A stretch of DNA of 64,000 nucleotides from an uncultured Alphaproteobacteria bacterium. GTDB lineage: Bacteria > Pseudomonadota > Alphaproteobacteria > Micavibrionales > Micavibrionaceae. The position numbers and the translations under genes are program-made. This document shows, one piece after another, positions 9,395 to 17,754 of the stretch. The notes below the pieces were generated by a model. That model was not told where the DNA came from, ran no database searches, and saw nothing but the letters and a program-made list of their open reading frames with translations. Position 1 is the first letter of the stretch; the number at the start of each line of letters is the position of its first letter. Location: assembly GCA_946481075.1 (NCBI GenBank), contig CAMLMC010000004.1, forward strand, positions 81,863 to 145,862, in the 5' to 3' direction.

Positions 9395-10084
9395 TTGAAT
9401 TTCGGTAAAAACACGACGAAATCCGGCAGTTCCGGTAATGCGATGGTTTATGTGCTTCTGGCACTCGGTCTGATCGGCCTTTTGACGGCCACGATCACGC
9501 GGCAGGATGACAGTGAGGCAGGAGACATTTCGCAGGAACAAGCCGAATTTCTGGCCGCGCAGGTTTTGGAATATGCCGCCTCTGCCCAAAGTACGGTCGA
9601 CCAGATGATCATGAGCGGCACCGATCCCGACGATATCGATTTTATTCTTCCCAGTTCTGCCGGATTTAACACCGCACCACATTATAACAAGCTGTATCAT
9701 CCCAGTGGCGGGGGATTGAATTATAAGACGTTGGATCCTTCTGCGATTACGGAGGTAACATCCTCGCCAGCACCCGGCTACTACGTGGGCGAAGTCGGCA
9801 ATGTTGAGTGGTCACCGTCAACGGCCACGGAGATTGTTTTTGCGGCTTATCAGATTTCAAAGCCGATCTGTGAATCCATTAATAAAAAAATTACAGGAAG
9901 CATCACAATTCCTGCCGTAACGCCAGCTATGAGTGATCTGTTTCTGGCGGCACCGACATGGGTTTCCACGAACCAGAATTTAACGACTGCACACTGCGCC
10001 GGATGTGTCGGGTATGCATCTCTGTGTGTTTCTCGAAGCGCAGCGGATGCTTATACATTCTATTCCGTTATCGTAAACCGATAA
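9395..10084 (+). CDS. Pilin-like or SGN-type exported protein, unknown function
   Basis: A 229-residue protein read from a TTG at 9395, which is preceded by GGGGAGGA at an 8-base spacing and is the only start that keeps the SGN segment. It begins with a short basic segment, then SGNAMVYVLLALGLIGLL, a single hydrophobic helix. The N-terminus of the RCC1 protein at 57.8-62.2 kb has the same plan (QSGNVIFTLFAAVG). The rest is predicted extracytoplasmic, with a C-terminal CAGC cysteine pair and a further Cys. It is divergent from rmuC (39-base gap) and overlaps the convergent engB by 17 bases. The function is unknown; a pseudopilin-like role is inference. Confidence 0.6.
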   Translation: MNFGKNTTKSGSSGNAMVYVLLALGLIGLLTATITRQDDSEAGDISQEQAEFLAAQVLEYAASAQSTVDQMIMSGTDPDDIDFILPSSAGFNTAPHYNKLYHPSGGGLNYKTLDPSAITEVTSSPAPGYYVGEVGNVEWSPSTATEIVFAAYQISKPICESINKKITGSITIPAVTPAMSDLFLAAPTWVSTNQNLTTAHCAGCVGYASLCVSRSAADAYTFYSVIVNR

Positions 10085-10700
10085 CCATGGCGCGCAATTC
10101 GGCGATGCCTTCGCCGTTTTCCGAACTGCTGTAGAACACAGCCGGATAGGCGGCGGGGTGTTTTTTCAAAGTATCCATGACAGAAGCCTGAAGATCTTCA
10201 CGCGCCTTCGCCGATATCTTGTCGCACTTCGTTAGCACGATGCGGTAATTGACGGCGGCCTTGTCGAGCAAACCCATCAAATGCAGGTCGACCTCTTTCA
10301 ACCCGTGGCGGGAATCGACCAGCACCAGAACACTGCGCAATGTCGGGCGACCTTGCAGATATTGAAAGATCAGATGATCCCATTCTTCACGCTGCTTCTT
10401 GGAGACTTTGGCAAAACCATATCCCGGCATATCGACCAGATAAAGGAGCCCGCCAAGATCGAAATAATTGAGTTGCTGCGTCCGGCCCGGCGTTTGCGAA
10501 ATTTTGGCAAGCGTCTTGCGTCCTGTCAGCGCGTTGACCAGCGATGATTTGCCAACATTCGATCTGCCGGCGAAAGCGATTTCCGCGCGGTCGGGCACCG
10601 GCAATTGTTCCAGTTTTGCCGAACCCCAGATAAAATCGCAGGGGCCCGCGAAAATTTTGCGGGCCTCTTCGATTTGCGAGGGCGAAAATTCGCTTTCCAT
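10068..10700 (-). CDS. engB: Ribosome biogenesis GTPase EngB (YsxC/YihA)
   Basis: EngB is an essential GTPase for 50S ribosomal subunit assembly. The 210-residue protein contains the G1 loop GRSNVGKSS (residues 45-53), the G3 motif DMPGYGFA and the G4 motif TKCDK. Its start overlaps the yidC stop by one base, so it is translationally linked to the rpmH-rnpA-yidD-yidC run, the usual alphaproteobacterial arrangement. Confidence 0.95.
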   Translation of the reverse strand: MESEFSPSQIEEARKIFAGPCDFIWGSAKLEQLPVPDRAEIAFAGRSNVGKSSLVNALTGRKTLAKISQTPGRTQQLNYFDLGGLLYLVDMPGYGFAKVSKKQREEWDHLIFQYLQGRPTLRSVLVLVDSRHGLKEVDLHLMGLLDKAAVNYRIVLTKCDKISAKAREDLQASVMDTLKKHPAAYPAVFYSSSENGEGIAELRAMVIGLR

Positions 10701-12613
10701 TATTTCTTCTTTTTCTTTTTCGGTTTGGCGGGCGTTACCGGTCTTGGCGGTTCATGGTCATCAACGCCCAGTGCCTTTTCAATGCTTTCCTCCGCGACCT
10801 GCAATTCCGGATGGATGACGGGGCCATCCATGATTTCCTTTTCCAGTTTCTTTTCGACCGCATCCTTGCTGAAAAGATGAATCGGCACGCCCATCGATTT
10901 CATGATCACAACCTGCTGGATAATCGCGAGGATATTGTTCACGGTCCAGTACAGGACAAGGCCGCTGGCGAAACCCGCCATGATAAAGGTCATGAAATAC
11001 GGCATAATCGCAATCATCTTGGCCTGAATCGGGTCTTCCGGCGGCGGAGAAATATTCCGCTGCACGATCATCGCGGCCAGCATCATCAGAGGCAACGCTC
11101 CGATCATCAGAAAGCCCGGCGGATCCCACGGAATCAAACCGAACAGGTTGAAAATCGTCGTCGGGTCCTTTGCCGACAAATCCTGAATCCAGCCAAAGAA
11201 CGGCGCATGGCGCATCTCTATCGTGTTGGAGAGGACTTTATAAAGCGCAAAGAAAACCGGAATTTGAACCAGAATGGGCAGGCATCCCGCCATCGGGTTA
11301 ACGTTGTGTTTTTGGTAAAGTTTGACCAGCTCTTCCTGAAGTTTTTGCTTGTCGTCCTTGTATTGGGCGCGAAGCTCATACATCTCCGGCGATACCTTGC
11401 GCATCTTGGCAAAGGAGCGATAGGATGTGTTTGCCAGCGGGAATACAAAAATCCGCAGGACGATTGTAAAGATGATGATCGCAACGCCGAAATTACCAGT
11501 AAGACCATAGAGGAATGTCAGCGCGATAAAGAATGGTTTTGTGAGGAAATAGAACCATCCGAAATCAACGGCGAGATCGAAGTTGGGAATGCCCCATGCC
11601 TGTTCATATTTTTCAAGCAACGCGAGCTTCTTGGTGCCCGAGAAGACATTAACTGTCGATGAAATGGACTCACCCGCTTTCGCGGTCATTTCCGGACCGG
11701 AATAATCCGCCTGATAGCGGTCCTTGGTTTCTTCGGTGATCGCAGGCGACATCACAAAACGGAAACGGTGTTCGGCTCCCTGGTCCGCCGGTGCGATGGC
11801 GGTCAGCCAGTATTTGCCTGTGATCCCGACCCAGCCCTGCGCCGCATTGAAAATTTCTTCCCGCTTCTTTTTGAAATCCTTGTAATCGCGCTCCAGCAGC
11901 TCTTCCCCGACATAGCCGATCGGCCCTTCATGGATCACGCCCTGATTGAGAAAATCTTCCGGCAGGCCGTGTTCTGTCACAAGCGCATATGGGAAAACCT
12001 TAACGTCGCGGCTGCTCTTGTTAATCACGCGGTTATCGATGGTAAAGGCCACATCGTCGCTAACGGATATTTCCTTCTCAAAGGTCACCCCGGATTCGTT
12101 TGTGTATGTCAGTGTCACGGGTGTTTCGGGCGTCAGTTTTTCGCCGCTCTTGACGCGCCAAATAGTATCGCCATCCGGCACAGTGCCCACGCCTTCGCCC
12201 GCGATCCATCCGGTTTCAACATAGCGCGGATAGTCTGTGCGCGATGGTGAAAGCACATTCACCAGTTCTTTTTTATCGACTTCCTTGTAATAGGATTTAA
12301 GGACGAGGTCATCAAGCCGTGCACCTTTCAGATTGATGCTACCTGTCGCCAGTGAATTTTCAAACGGCACGCGGGATGTTTCGGCGATGACATCAGGACG
12401 CGGCCTGACAATCGCGGTATCCAAAATTTCGCGCGGGGCACTGGCAATGACGGCAGCCCGCTGCGCCTCGGCAACCTGCGCGGCCTGACGCATCGCTTCG
12501 GCATGCGGGCGGGCGATCAGGAAATCATATCCAACCCACATCGCGATGGCGAGCACGGCAAAGATCAAAAGGTTCCGGCGGTCCTGCGGGTGCATCTGGT
12601 CGGGGTTTTGCAT
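10700..12613 (-). CDS. yidC: Membrane protein insertase YidC
   Basis: YidC inserts and folds inner-membrane proteins, alone or with SecYEG. The 637-residue Gram-negative form has an N-terminal helix (about 14-32), a large periplasmic domain (about 60-370) and a C-terminal five-helix core beginning near FFIALTFLYGLTGNFGVAII and containing the conserved NPMAGCLPILVQIPVFFALYK region, here split for brevity. The C-terminus ends in a poly-lysine tail that probably contacts ribosomes. It sits 6 bases after yidD and overlaps engB by one base. Confidence 0.95.
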   Translation of the reverse strand: MQNPDQMHPQDRRNLLIFAVLAIAMWVGYDFLIARPHAEAMRQAAQVAEAQRAAVIASAPREILDTAIVRPRPDVIAETSRVPFENSLATGSINLKGARLDDLVLKSYYKEVDKKELVNVLSPSRTDYPRYVETGWIAGEGVGTVPDGDTIWRVKSGEKLTPETPVTLTYTNESGVTFEKEISVSDDVAFTIDNRVINKSSRDVKVFPYALVTEHGLPEDFLNQGVIHEGPIGYVGEELLERDYKDFKKKREEIFNAAQGWVGITGKYWLTAIAPADQGAEHRFRFVMSPAITEETKDRYQADYSGPEMTAKAGESISSTVNVFSGTKKLALLEKYEQAWGIPNFDLAVDFGWFYFLTKPFFIALTFLYGLTGNFGVAIIIFTIVLRIFVFPLANTSYRSFAKMRKVSPEMYELRAQYKDDKQKLQEELVKLYQKHNVNPMAGCLPILVQIPVFFALYKVLSNTIEMRHAPFFGWIQDLSAKDPTTIFNLFGLIPWDPPGFLMIGALPLMMLAAMIVQRNISPPPEDPIQAKMIAIMPYFMTFIMAGFASGLVLYWTVNNILAIIQQVVIMKSMGVPIHLFSKDAVEKKLEKEIMDGPVIHPELQVAEESIEKALGVDDHEPPRPVTPAKPKKKKKK

Positions 12614-12619
12614 CAGGTC

Positions 12620-12913
12620 TTATCTTTCGTTTTCATGTGTATGCTGCGAGCACTGGCACTCGCGGCGTTTATAGCCGAGGATAGCGGCCCAATCAATGCG
12701 CTCAGGCACTTTATCGATCATCGGGCCCTTATAATAGGGATGGCATTTCGCGATCCGCTTTATCCCCATCAGCACGCCCTTGGCCGCGCCATGGGTATTG
12801 ATCGCTTCGGCCGTATAGGCGGAACAGGTCGGATAAAAGCGGCATTTCGCGCCACTGAGCGGGGATATGACATACCCATAAGCGCGGATCAGGGCGGTCA
12901 GAATAATTTTCAC
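12620..12913 (-). CDS. yidD: Membrane protein insertion efficiency factor YidD
   Basis: A 97-residue YidD protein with the signature ISPLSGAKCRFYPTCSAY (about residues 16-33), including the conserved cysteine pair. The start is set at a GTG at 12913 because it overlaps the rnpA stop as GTGA and has AGGAGG a few bases upstream; the longer upstream extension has no support. It is a small amphipathic membrane-associated protein that helps YidC-dependent insertion. Confidence 0.9.
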   Translation of the reverse strand: MKIILTALIRAYGYVISPLSGAKCRFYPTCSAYTAEAINTHGAAKGVLMGIKRIAKCHPYYKGPMIDKVPERIDWAAILGYKRRECQCSQHTHENER

Positions 12914-13272
12914 GCGCCCTCCTGCTCTGCCAGTTTGCGCAGGCACCATTCCAGATCGCGTTTTAAATCCGTATAAATCCGCGTGGCCGTTTCGGGCCGC
13001 GCAATCAGGATATAATCGTAGCCTTTCACACCATGTTTAGGCAGAACATCGCGGGCAACGGCGCGCAGGCGGCGTTTCATACGATTGCGGCGGACGGCGG
13101 ATTTTTCAAGCTTTTTGGTGACCGTAATGCCGAGGCGGCGCTTTTCAAAGTCGTTGGGCAGGACAAGAACAATCATGCCTTTGGCCACCCATTTGCGCGC
13201 ACCCTCGCGCAAAAAATCAGACCGCTTTTGAAGGCGGTCTAATGATTTGATATCTTGCTTGCTTGCTTTCAT
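12910..13272 (-). CDS. rnpA: Ribonuclease P protein component
   Basis: RnpA is the protein subunit of RNase P, which matures tRNA 5' ends. The approximately 120-residue basic protein has the family RNR motif region KSAVRRNRMKRRLR and N-terminal RLQKRSDF. The ATG at 13272 gives a usual length; a GTG at 13302 would add ten residues without a good ribosome-binding site. The 4-base overlap with yidD and the short gap to rpmH match the classic cluster. Confidence 0.92.
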   Translation of the reverse strand: MKASKQDIKSLDRLQKRSDFLREGARKWVAKGMIVLVLPNDFEKRRLGITVTKKLEKSAVRRNRMKRRLRAVARDVLPKHGVKGYDYILIARPETATRIYTDLKRDLEWCLRKLAEQEGA

Positions 13273-13316
13273 CGCGGTGATCCAGTTTCGATTACCGACC
13301 ACCGATAACCGATGAT

Positions 13317-13451
13317 TTACGCGCTCAGGCGCTTACGGCCCACGGCGCGGCGGCGGGAGAGGACCTTGCGGCCGTCTGCTGTGGCCATACGGGCGCGGAA
13401 GCCATGGCGGCGGGCGCGAACGAGGCGGCTTGGCTGATATGTACGTTTCAT
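13317..13451 (-). CDS. rpmH: 50S ribosomal protein L34
   Basis: A 44-residue, very basic protein reading [18 protein letters not shown] and ending GRKRLSA, which is unmistakable L34. It heads the minus-strand rpmH-rnpA-yidD-yidC-engB run. Confidence 0.97.
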   Translation of the reverse strand: MKRTYQPSRLVRARRHGFRARMATADGRKVLSRRRAVGRKRLSA

Positions 13452-13544
13452 GTCGTTATTCCGTCTATTTGCTGTTTTTCTTAAATTCTTCGTGGGTTTG
13501 TATAGAGGAATCGCCCCCTTGTCAATTTTTCTTGCGCATTAAGT

Positions 13545-13573
13545 TTGACGCAGCCATAGTATGGTACGATGAT
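13545..13573 (+). promoter_or_regulatory. Possible sigma-70 promoter before the 13647 gene
   Basis: TTGACG (13545-13550) and GATGAT (13568-13573) are separated by 17 bases, about 75 bases before the ATG at 13647. The -10 match is weak, so this is a candidate only. Confidence 0.3.
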
Positions 13574-13646
13574 ATTGTAAATCAGGCACTTACACGTTAA
13601 ACTCGCCTTGAATTTATGACAATAAAAGCCAAAGGTTAGATCAACC

Positions 13647-14267
13647 ATGTATCTTGACAATAATTGGACCCCTGTGGAAGGCGACGAACTGGCCGGTTTT
13701 CTGGATCAGGTCAACCCGATTGGCGGAAAATATAAGGTTTCCACGGCCACGACCAAGGTCGAATACCGGATGCTGCCGTTTTATGACAACGTAGCCATGA
13801 TCCGCGTCAAGGACCCGGCATGGACCCCCGGCAACCTTTATATCTATTACCTGACAGATCAGGGCAATCTGTACTGGCTGAACGGCACATCCCCGCCGAT
13901 CCATGAAATCAACGCCAAGGCACCGGTCAAGATCACCGACGACAACGTGCTGGATTACCTGAAATTCTTCTGTTTCTTCGTCCGCGGCGAAGAAGGGCCG
14001 TTCCTGATCGCCGAAAGCATGGACGACCCCTATATCCCGAAAAATATTGATGAACGTACGCGTTCCGTTATCGAAGGCACCATTCGTCCGGCCTCCTATG
14101 AGGGCAAGAACGATAAGGGTTTCTTCCTGTGCGATGCGGTTGTCTATTATTCCAACGCCCTGTTTATCGCGAATTTCGCGGTCCAGCCGGGCGGCATGAT
14201 CGAAATGCTGGATGATGAGCCGATCGCGGCGGATCTCAGCGTTAAGGTCGATGCTCCAGTCTCTTAA
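13647..14267 (+). CDS. Conserved-looking protein of unknown function
   Basis: A 206-residue soluble protein with no signal peptide or membrane helix. I do not recognise a family. It is rich in aromatic residues and beta-prone segments (LYIYYLTDQGNLYWLNG; LKFFCFFVRGEEGPFLI), suggesting a compact alpha/beta domain. A purine-rich AAAGG box lies upstream of the ATG. It precedes the dotE-like gene by 131 bases on the same strand, so a link with the secretion system is possible but not shown. Confidence 0.6.
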   Translation: MYLDNNWTPVEGDELAGFLDQVNPIGGKYKVSTATTKVEYRMLPFYDNVAMIRVKDPAWTPGNLYIYYLTDQGNLYWLNGTSPPIHEINAKAPVKITDDNVLDYLKFFCFFVRGEEGPFLIAESMDDPYIPKNIDERTRSVIEGTIRPASYEGKNDKGFFLCDAVVYYSNALFIANFAVQPGGMIEMLDDEPIAADLSVKVDAPVS

Positions 14268-14398
14268 TAACAGACTGATTTATAAGGATAATTTTTGATC
14301 CAGGCGTCTATGCCGCCTGTTTCTCCCTTCCAAATTTCCATTTCCCGAAAACTCTATGGTAGAATTTTAATCATAAGGGGTAAAATACCAGGGAAACT

Positions 14399-15391
14399 AT
14401 GAAACAATTTTGTCTATCCATATCAGCCAAGTTTTTCAGCATCTTGCTGCTCTCCAGCTTTATGGCACCGGTGGCACACGCCGCCTTTGCCGTTGGTACG
14501 GGACCCGGTGACGGGACTATACCATCTCCCCCCGGCGGTGGCGGAGCTGGCGGCACCACGCTTGGCGGCATCATGGACAATGTCCGCAACAATGCCTCGG
14601 ACATTTCGGGCATGCTCGCGGGATTCAGTTATCTGGCGGGCCTCGTTTTTGGTTTTCTGGCGATCATGAAAACCAAGGAACATGTCGAAAACCCGAACCA
14701 GACGCCGATTTGGGATCCGATGAAACGCACTCTGGCGGCGGGTTCCTTTTTTGCGCTGCCGACAATTATAAGCGCGGTCGTCGCAACAGTGGGCGGTGAA
14801 AATAGCGGGTATGAGGGCTCCGGCTTTAACGGGGAATCATCCGGCGCGGGTCTCGATGCGATGATCGTCCGGCTGATGGCCGATATCTTCGTTCCGGCAC
14901 AATGGCTGTTCGGCTGGTTCGGATATATCGCGGGTATCATGCTGGTCCTGATCGGTATTTCCCGCCTTCTGAAATCCGAACAGGATGGGCCGCGCGGCCC
15001 CACGGGGATCGGCACCATCATGACGTTCCTCGTTGCAGGATGCCTGTTCTCCCTCAACGCAATGATCTCTTATCTTTCAGAAACATTGTTCGGTGACGCC
15101 TCGATCGCGACCAGCGGCCAATTGCGTTATACCGATGGCCTTGGCGAATCCGCCGCCCACGCACATGCGGTCATTTCGGCCATCGTGGCCTTCTCTATCG
15201 TTCTTGGCTGGGTCAGTATTATCCGCGGATTTTTCATCCTGCGCGGGGTCAGCGAAGGGAATTCCCAAGCCTCCATGATGGCGGCGATCACACATCTGAT
15301 CGGCGGCGCACTCGCCATCAATCTCGGCCCGATTATCAACGCGGTGCAGGATACGCTCGGCATTTCCACGTACGGCATCACGTTCAGCTAA
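14399..15391 (+). CDS. dotE: Dot/Icm secretion system inner-membrane protein DotE (IcmC)-like
   Basis: A 330-residue exported or polytopic membrane protein. A signal-like helix (cleavage near AHA, residue 28) is followed by a glycine-rich stretch. The segment with GFSYLAGLVFGFLAIMKTKE and HVENPNQTP closely resembles the DotP-like protein at 21.6-22.0 kb. The C-terminal half has further helices and ends with WVSIIRGFFILRGVSEGNSQ and a THLIGGALAINLGPIINAV segment, like the C-terminus of Legionella IcmC/DotE. It is longer than Legionella IcmC (about 194 aa). A GGGA ribosome-binding site and a strong terminator bracket it as a single-gene unit. The DotE call is by motif resemblance and by the missing dotE in the main cluster. 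Confidence 0.65.
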   Translation: MKQFCLSISAKFFSILLLSSFMAPVAHAAFAVGTGPGDGTIPSPPGGGGAGGTTLGGIMDNVRNNASDISGMLAGFSYLAGLVFGFLAIMKTKEHVENPNQTPIWDPMKRTLAAGSFFALPTIISAVVATVGGENSGYEGSGFNGESSGAGLDAMIVRLMADIFVPAQWLFGWFGYIAGIMLVLIGISRLLKSEQDGPRGPTGIGTIMTFLVAGCLFSLNAMISYLSETLFGDASIATSGQLRYTDGLGESAAHAHAVISAIVAFSIVLGWVSIIRGFFILRGVSEGNSQASMMAAITHLIGGALAINLGPIINAVQDTLGISTYGITFS

Positions 15392-15421
15392 AGAATTTTA
15401 CCTCCCTGGTAAATACAAACT

Positions 15422-15449
15422 GGGGGAGCCACGGCTCCCCCTTCTTTTT
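15422..15449 (+). terminator. Rho-independent terminator after dotE
   Basis: GGGGGAGC and GCTCCCCC form an 8-bp GC-rich stem around a CACG loop, followed by TTCTTTTT, 30 bases after the stop codon. Confidence 0.85.
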
Positions 15450-15504
15450 CGCTTTATATCATCGTCATCATCCGTCGCTGACGCTCCGTCGATCCGATCT
15501 CATA

Positions 15505-15873
<369 letters not shown>

Positions 15874-15940
15874 CTAACTGGTTATCACCGTAGAACATTT
15901 GCGTGCCTCTGGAAAGGGGCATCCGTTAAGGATGCGGAAG

Positions 15941-17152
15941 ATGGGCAAAAAACCGGACATAGTCTATGACGTGATAATCGCCGGCGGCGGCCCCGCCGGA
16001 TGCGCCATGGCGGCCTTGCTGGGCCGGGCCGGCCTTTCCATCGCCTGCATCGACCGTGACGACAAGGCCCACCCGCCCGCGCCCGATGGCCGCGCCATCG
16101 CCGTCTCTTACGGCTCCTCCAAAATCCTAACTTCCGCCGGGGCGTGGGGCGCGCTGGAGAACAAAAAATGCGCCATCGACCATATCGATATAACCGATAA
16201 CGGTTCTCCCGCCCTGTTGCAATTTCTGGCGCAGGATGCCGGGGCACCTGCTTTCGGCTGGGTTGTCGAAAACCATCATCTGCGCGCGGCCTTGCTTGAA
16301 AATCTGAAACCGCTTTCGAACGTCGATCATATCTCACCCGCCGCCATTACGGATTACAGGTTGGACAAGGATGCGGTGCACGCCGTTCTGGATGATGGCC
16401 GCACCCTGAGCGCCAAACTGGTCATCGGCGCGGATGGCCGCAATTCCTTCACCCGCGAATGGATGGGCATCGGCACGCGCGGATGGGCCTATCAACAGCG
16501 CGCTGTCTTGTGCATCGTGCATCATGCCAGTCCACATGAGAATATTGCCGTTGAGGATTTTCGCGATGAAGGCCCCTTTGCCATTCTGCCCTTGCTGGAC
16601 GATGCGCAAGGCAGCCACCGGTCCTCTATTGTCTGGACCGAGCAGGAAAAAGAAAAATCATCGGCCGGCACATGGAATGATGAAACATTTATGACGGCAT
16701 TGAAGGAACGCTTTCCTGCCCGTTACGGTGATATTCTTGCCGTCGGGAAACGCTTCTCCTATCCAATCGGCCTTAGTCACGCACACGACTATATCGCACC
16801 GCGCATGGCGCTGATCGCCGATGCGGCGCATGGCATCCACCCTATTGCAGGTCAAGGCCTCAACCTTGGTTTGCGCGATGTGGCGGCGCTTGCGGATATT
16901 CTGATTTCAGCAAAACAAAATGGGCTGGATATCGGCGACCGCGCCCTGCTCGAACGTTATCAACGTGCGCGCCGCATAGATAATATGGGTATGATCGCCT
17001 TTACGGATACACTCGATAAAATTTTTTCGAATAAATTCCCGCCGATGCGGCTGGCCCGCAAAGCAGGGCTGCGCCTGATCGGAAAATCAAAACGGGCACA
17101 GCGTTTCTTTATGCGATATGCCATGGGATCGGGCGGCATTACCCGCGAATAA
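15941..17152 (+). CDS. UbiH/UbiF/VisC-family FAD-dependent monooxygenase
   Basis: A 403-residue flavin hydroxylase of the ubiquinone-biosynthesis group. It has the N-terminal FAD-binding VIIAGGGPAGCAMA, the middle VIGADGRNS motif and the C-terminal LIADAAHGIHPIAGQGLNLG, all diagnostic. Such enzymes hydroxylate polyprenyl-phenol rings at the inner membrane; which position cannot be told. The ATG at 15941 has AAGGA at an 8-base spacing and removes an unconserved 14-residue extension. It is divergent from the PII gene and converges on the 17155 gene with a 2-base gap. Confidence 0.85.
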   Translation: MGKKPDIVYDVIIAGGGPAGCAMAALLGRAGLSIACIDRDDKAHPPAPDGRAIAVSYGSSKILTSAGAWGALENKKCAIDHIDITDNGSPALLQFLAQDAGAPAFGWVVENHHLRAALLENLKPLSNVDHISPAAITDYRLDKDAVHAVLDDGRTLSAKLVIGADGRNSFTREWMGIGTRGWAYQQRAVLCIVHHASPHENIAVEDFRDEGPFAILPLLDDAQGSHRSSIVWTEQEKEKSSAGTWNDETFMTALKERFPARYGDILAVGKRFSYPIGLSHAHDYIAPRMALIADAAHGIHPIAGQGLNLGLRDVAALADILISAKQNGLDIGDRALLERYQRARRIDNMGMIAFTDTLDKIFSNKFPPMRLARKAGLRLIGKSKRAQRFFMRYAMGSGGITRE

Positions 17153-17154
17153 AT

Positions 17155-17751
17155 CTATTCGTTAAGCAGCTGGTTCTTCCATTCCGGCGGCATGACCCGA
17201 TATGGATCGCTGTTAACAATCACGGGTAAAATCTTGTTCGCCTCATCGATAAAATCATTACCGACGCGTTCACGGTTGCGAAGAATATCCGTGATCTGCA
17301 TGCCGCCATCTGGACCGCGTCCGAATTTGCATTCATACATCTCGAGTTTGTATTGGCCGAACGCGTCGATGCTGGTGAAATAAATCCGTACCGTGGTTGC
17401 AGACCCTTCGACATTGATATGGCGGAGTGTATTTGGATATTGCGTCTGCATTTCCAAAAGCGTGGAACAAACGCCATACGCCATAGAACCTTTTTTGGGC
17501 TGGCATGAATAAACCGAGTAAATCAGGATCAAACAGGCCAGAACGGCGGCGCCAATCATCCCGTATTTTTTATAAAGGGCAATTTTTTCGGGGTCTGTTT
17601 GCTTCTTTGCCGCCGCGGATAATTGCGCGTCCAGATTTTCATCGGCAAACAACGATAAGATCGGCTTTGGCGGAGCTTCCGTGTCCACGCCTTCAGTCAC
17701 GGCCTCTGGCGGCGTTAGGGTGTTCTTGTCGGATTCGTCGTTATCGCTCAT
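17155..17751 (-). CDS. Dot/Icm-cluster single-pass membrane protein, unknown
   Basis: A 198-residue protein with an acidic cytoplasmic N-terminus (about 1-65), one membrane helix (about 68-88, IGAAVLACLILIYSVYSC) and a periplasmic domain of about 110 residues with three or four cysteines. The topology recalls DotI- and DotF-type assembly factors, but I do not recognise the family. It starts 3 bases after the dotO stop and is surely cotranscribed with it. It could be a lineage-specific core component. Confidence 0.65.
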   Translation of the reverse strand: MSDNDESDKNTLTPPEAVTEGVDTEAPPKPILSLFADENLDAQLSAAAKKQTDPEKIALYKKYGMIGAAVLACLILIYSVYSCQPKKGSMAYGVCSTLLEMQTQYPNTLRHINVEGSATTVRIYFTSIDAFGQYKLEMYECKFGRGPDGGMQITDILRNRERVGNDFIDEANKILPVIVNSDPYRVMPPEWKNQLLNE

Positions 17752-17754
17752 TGG

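Noticed and set aside
13317..13646. Replication origin next to rpmH
   Set aside because: No dnaA or dnaN gene and no cluster of DnaA boxes is seen; the rpmH cluster alone does not mark an origin in alphaproteobacteria.
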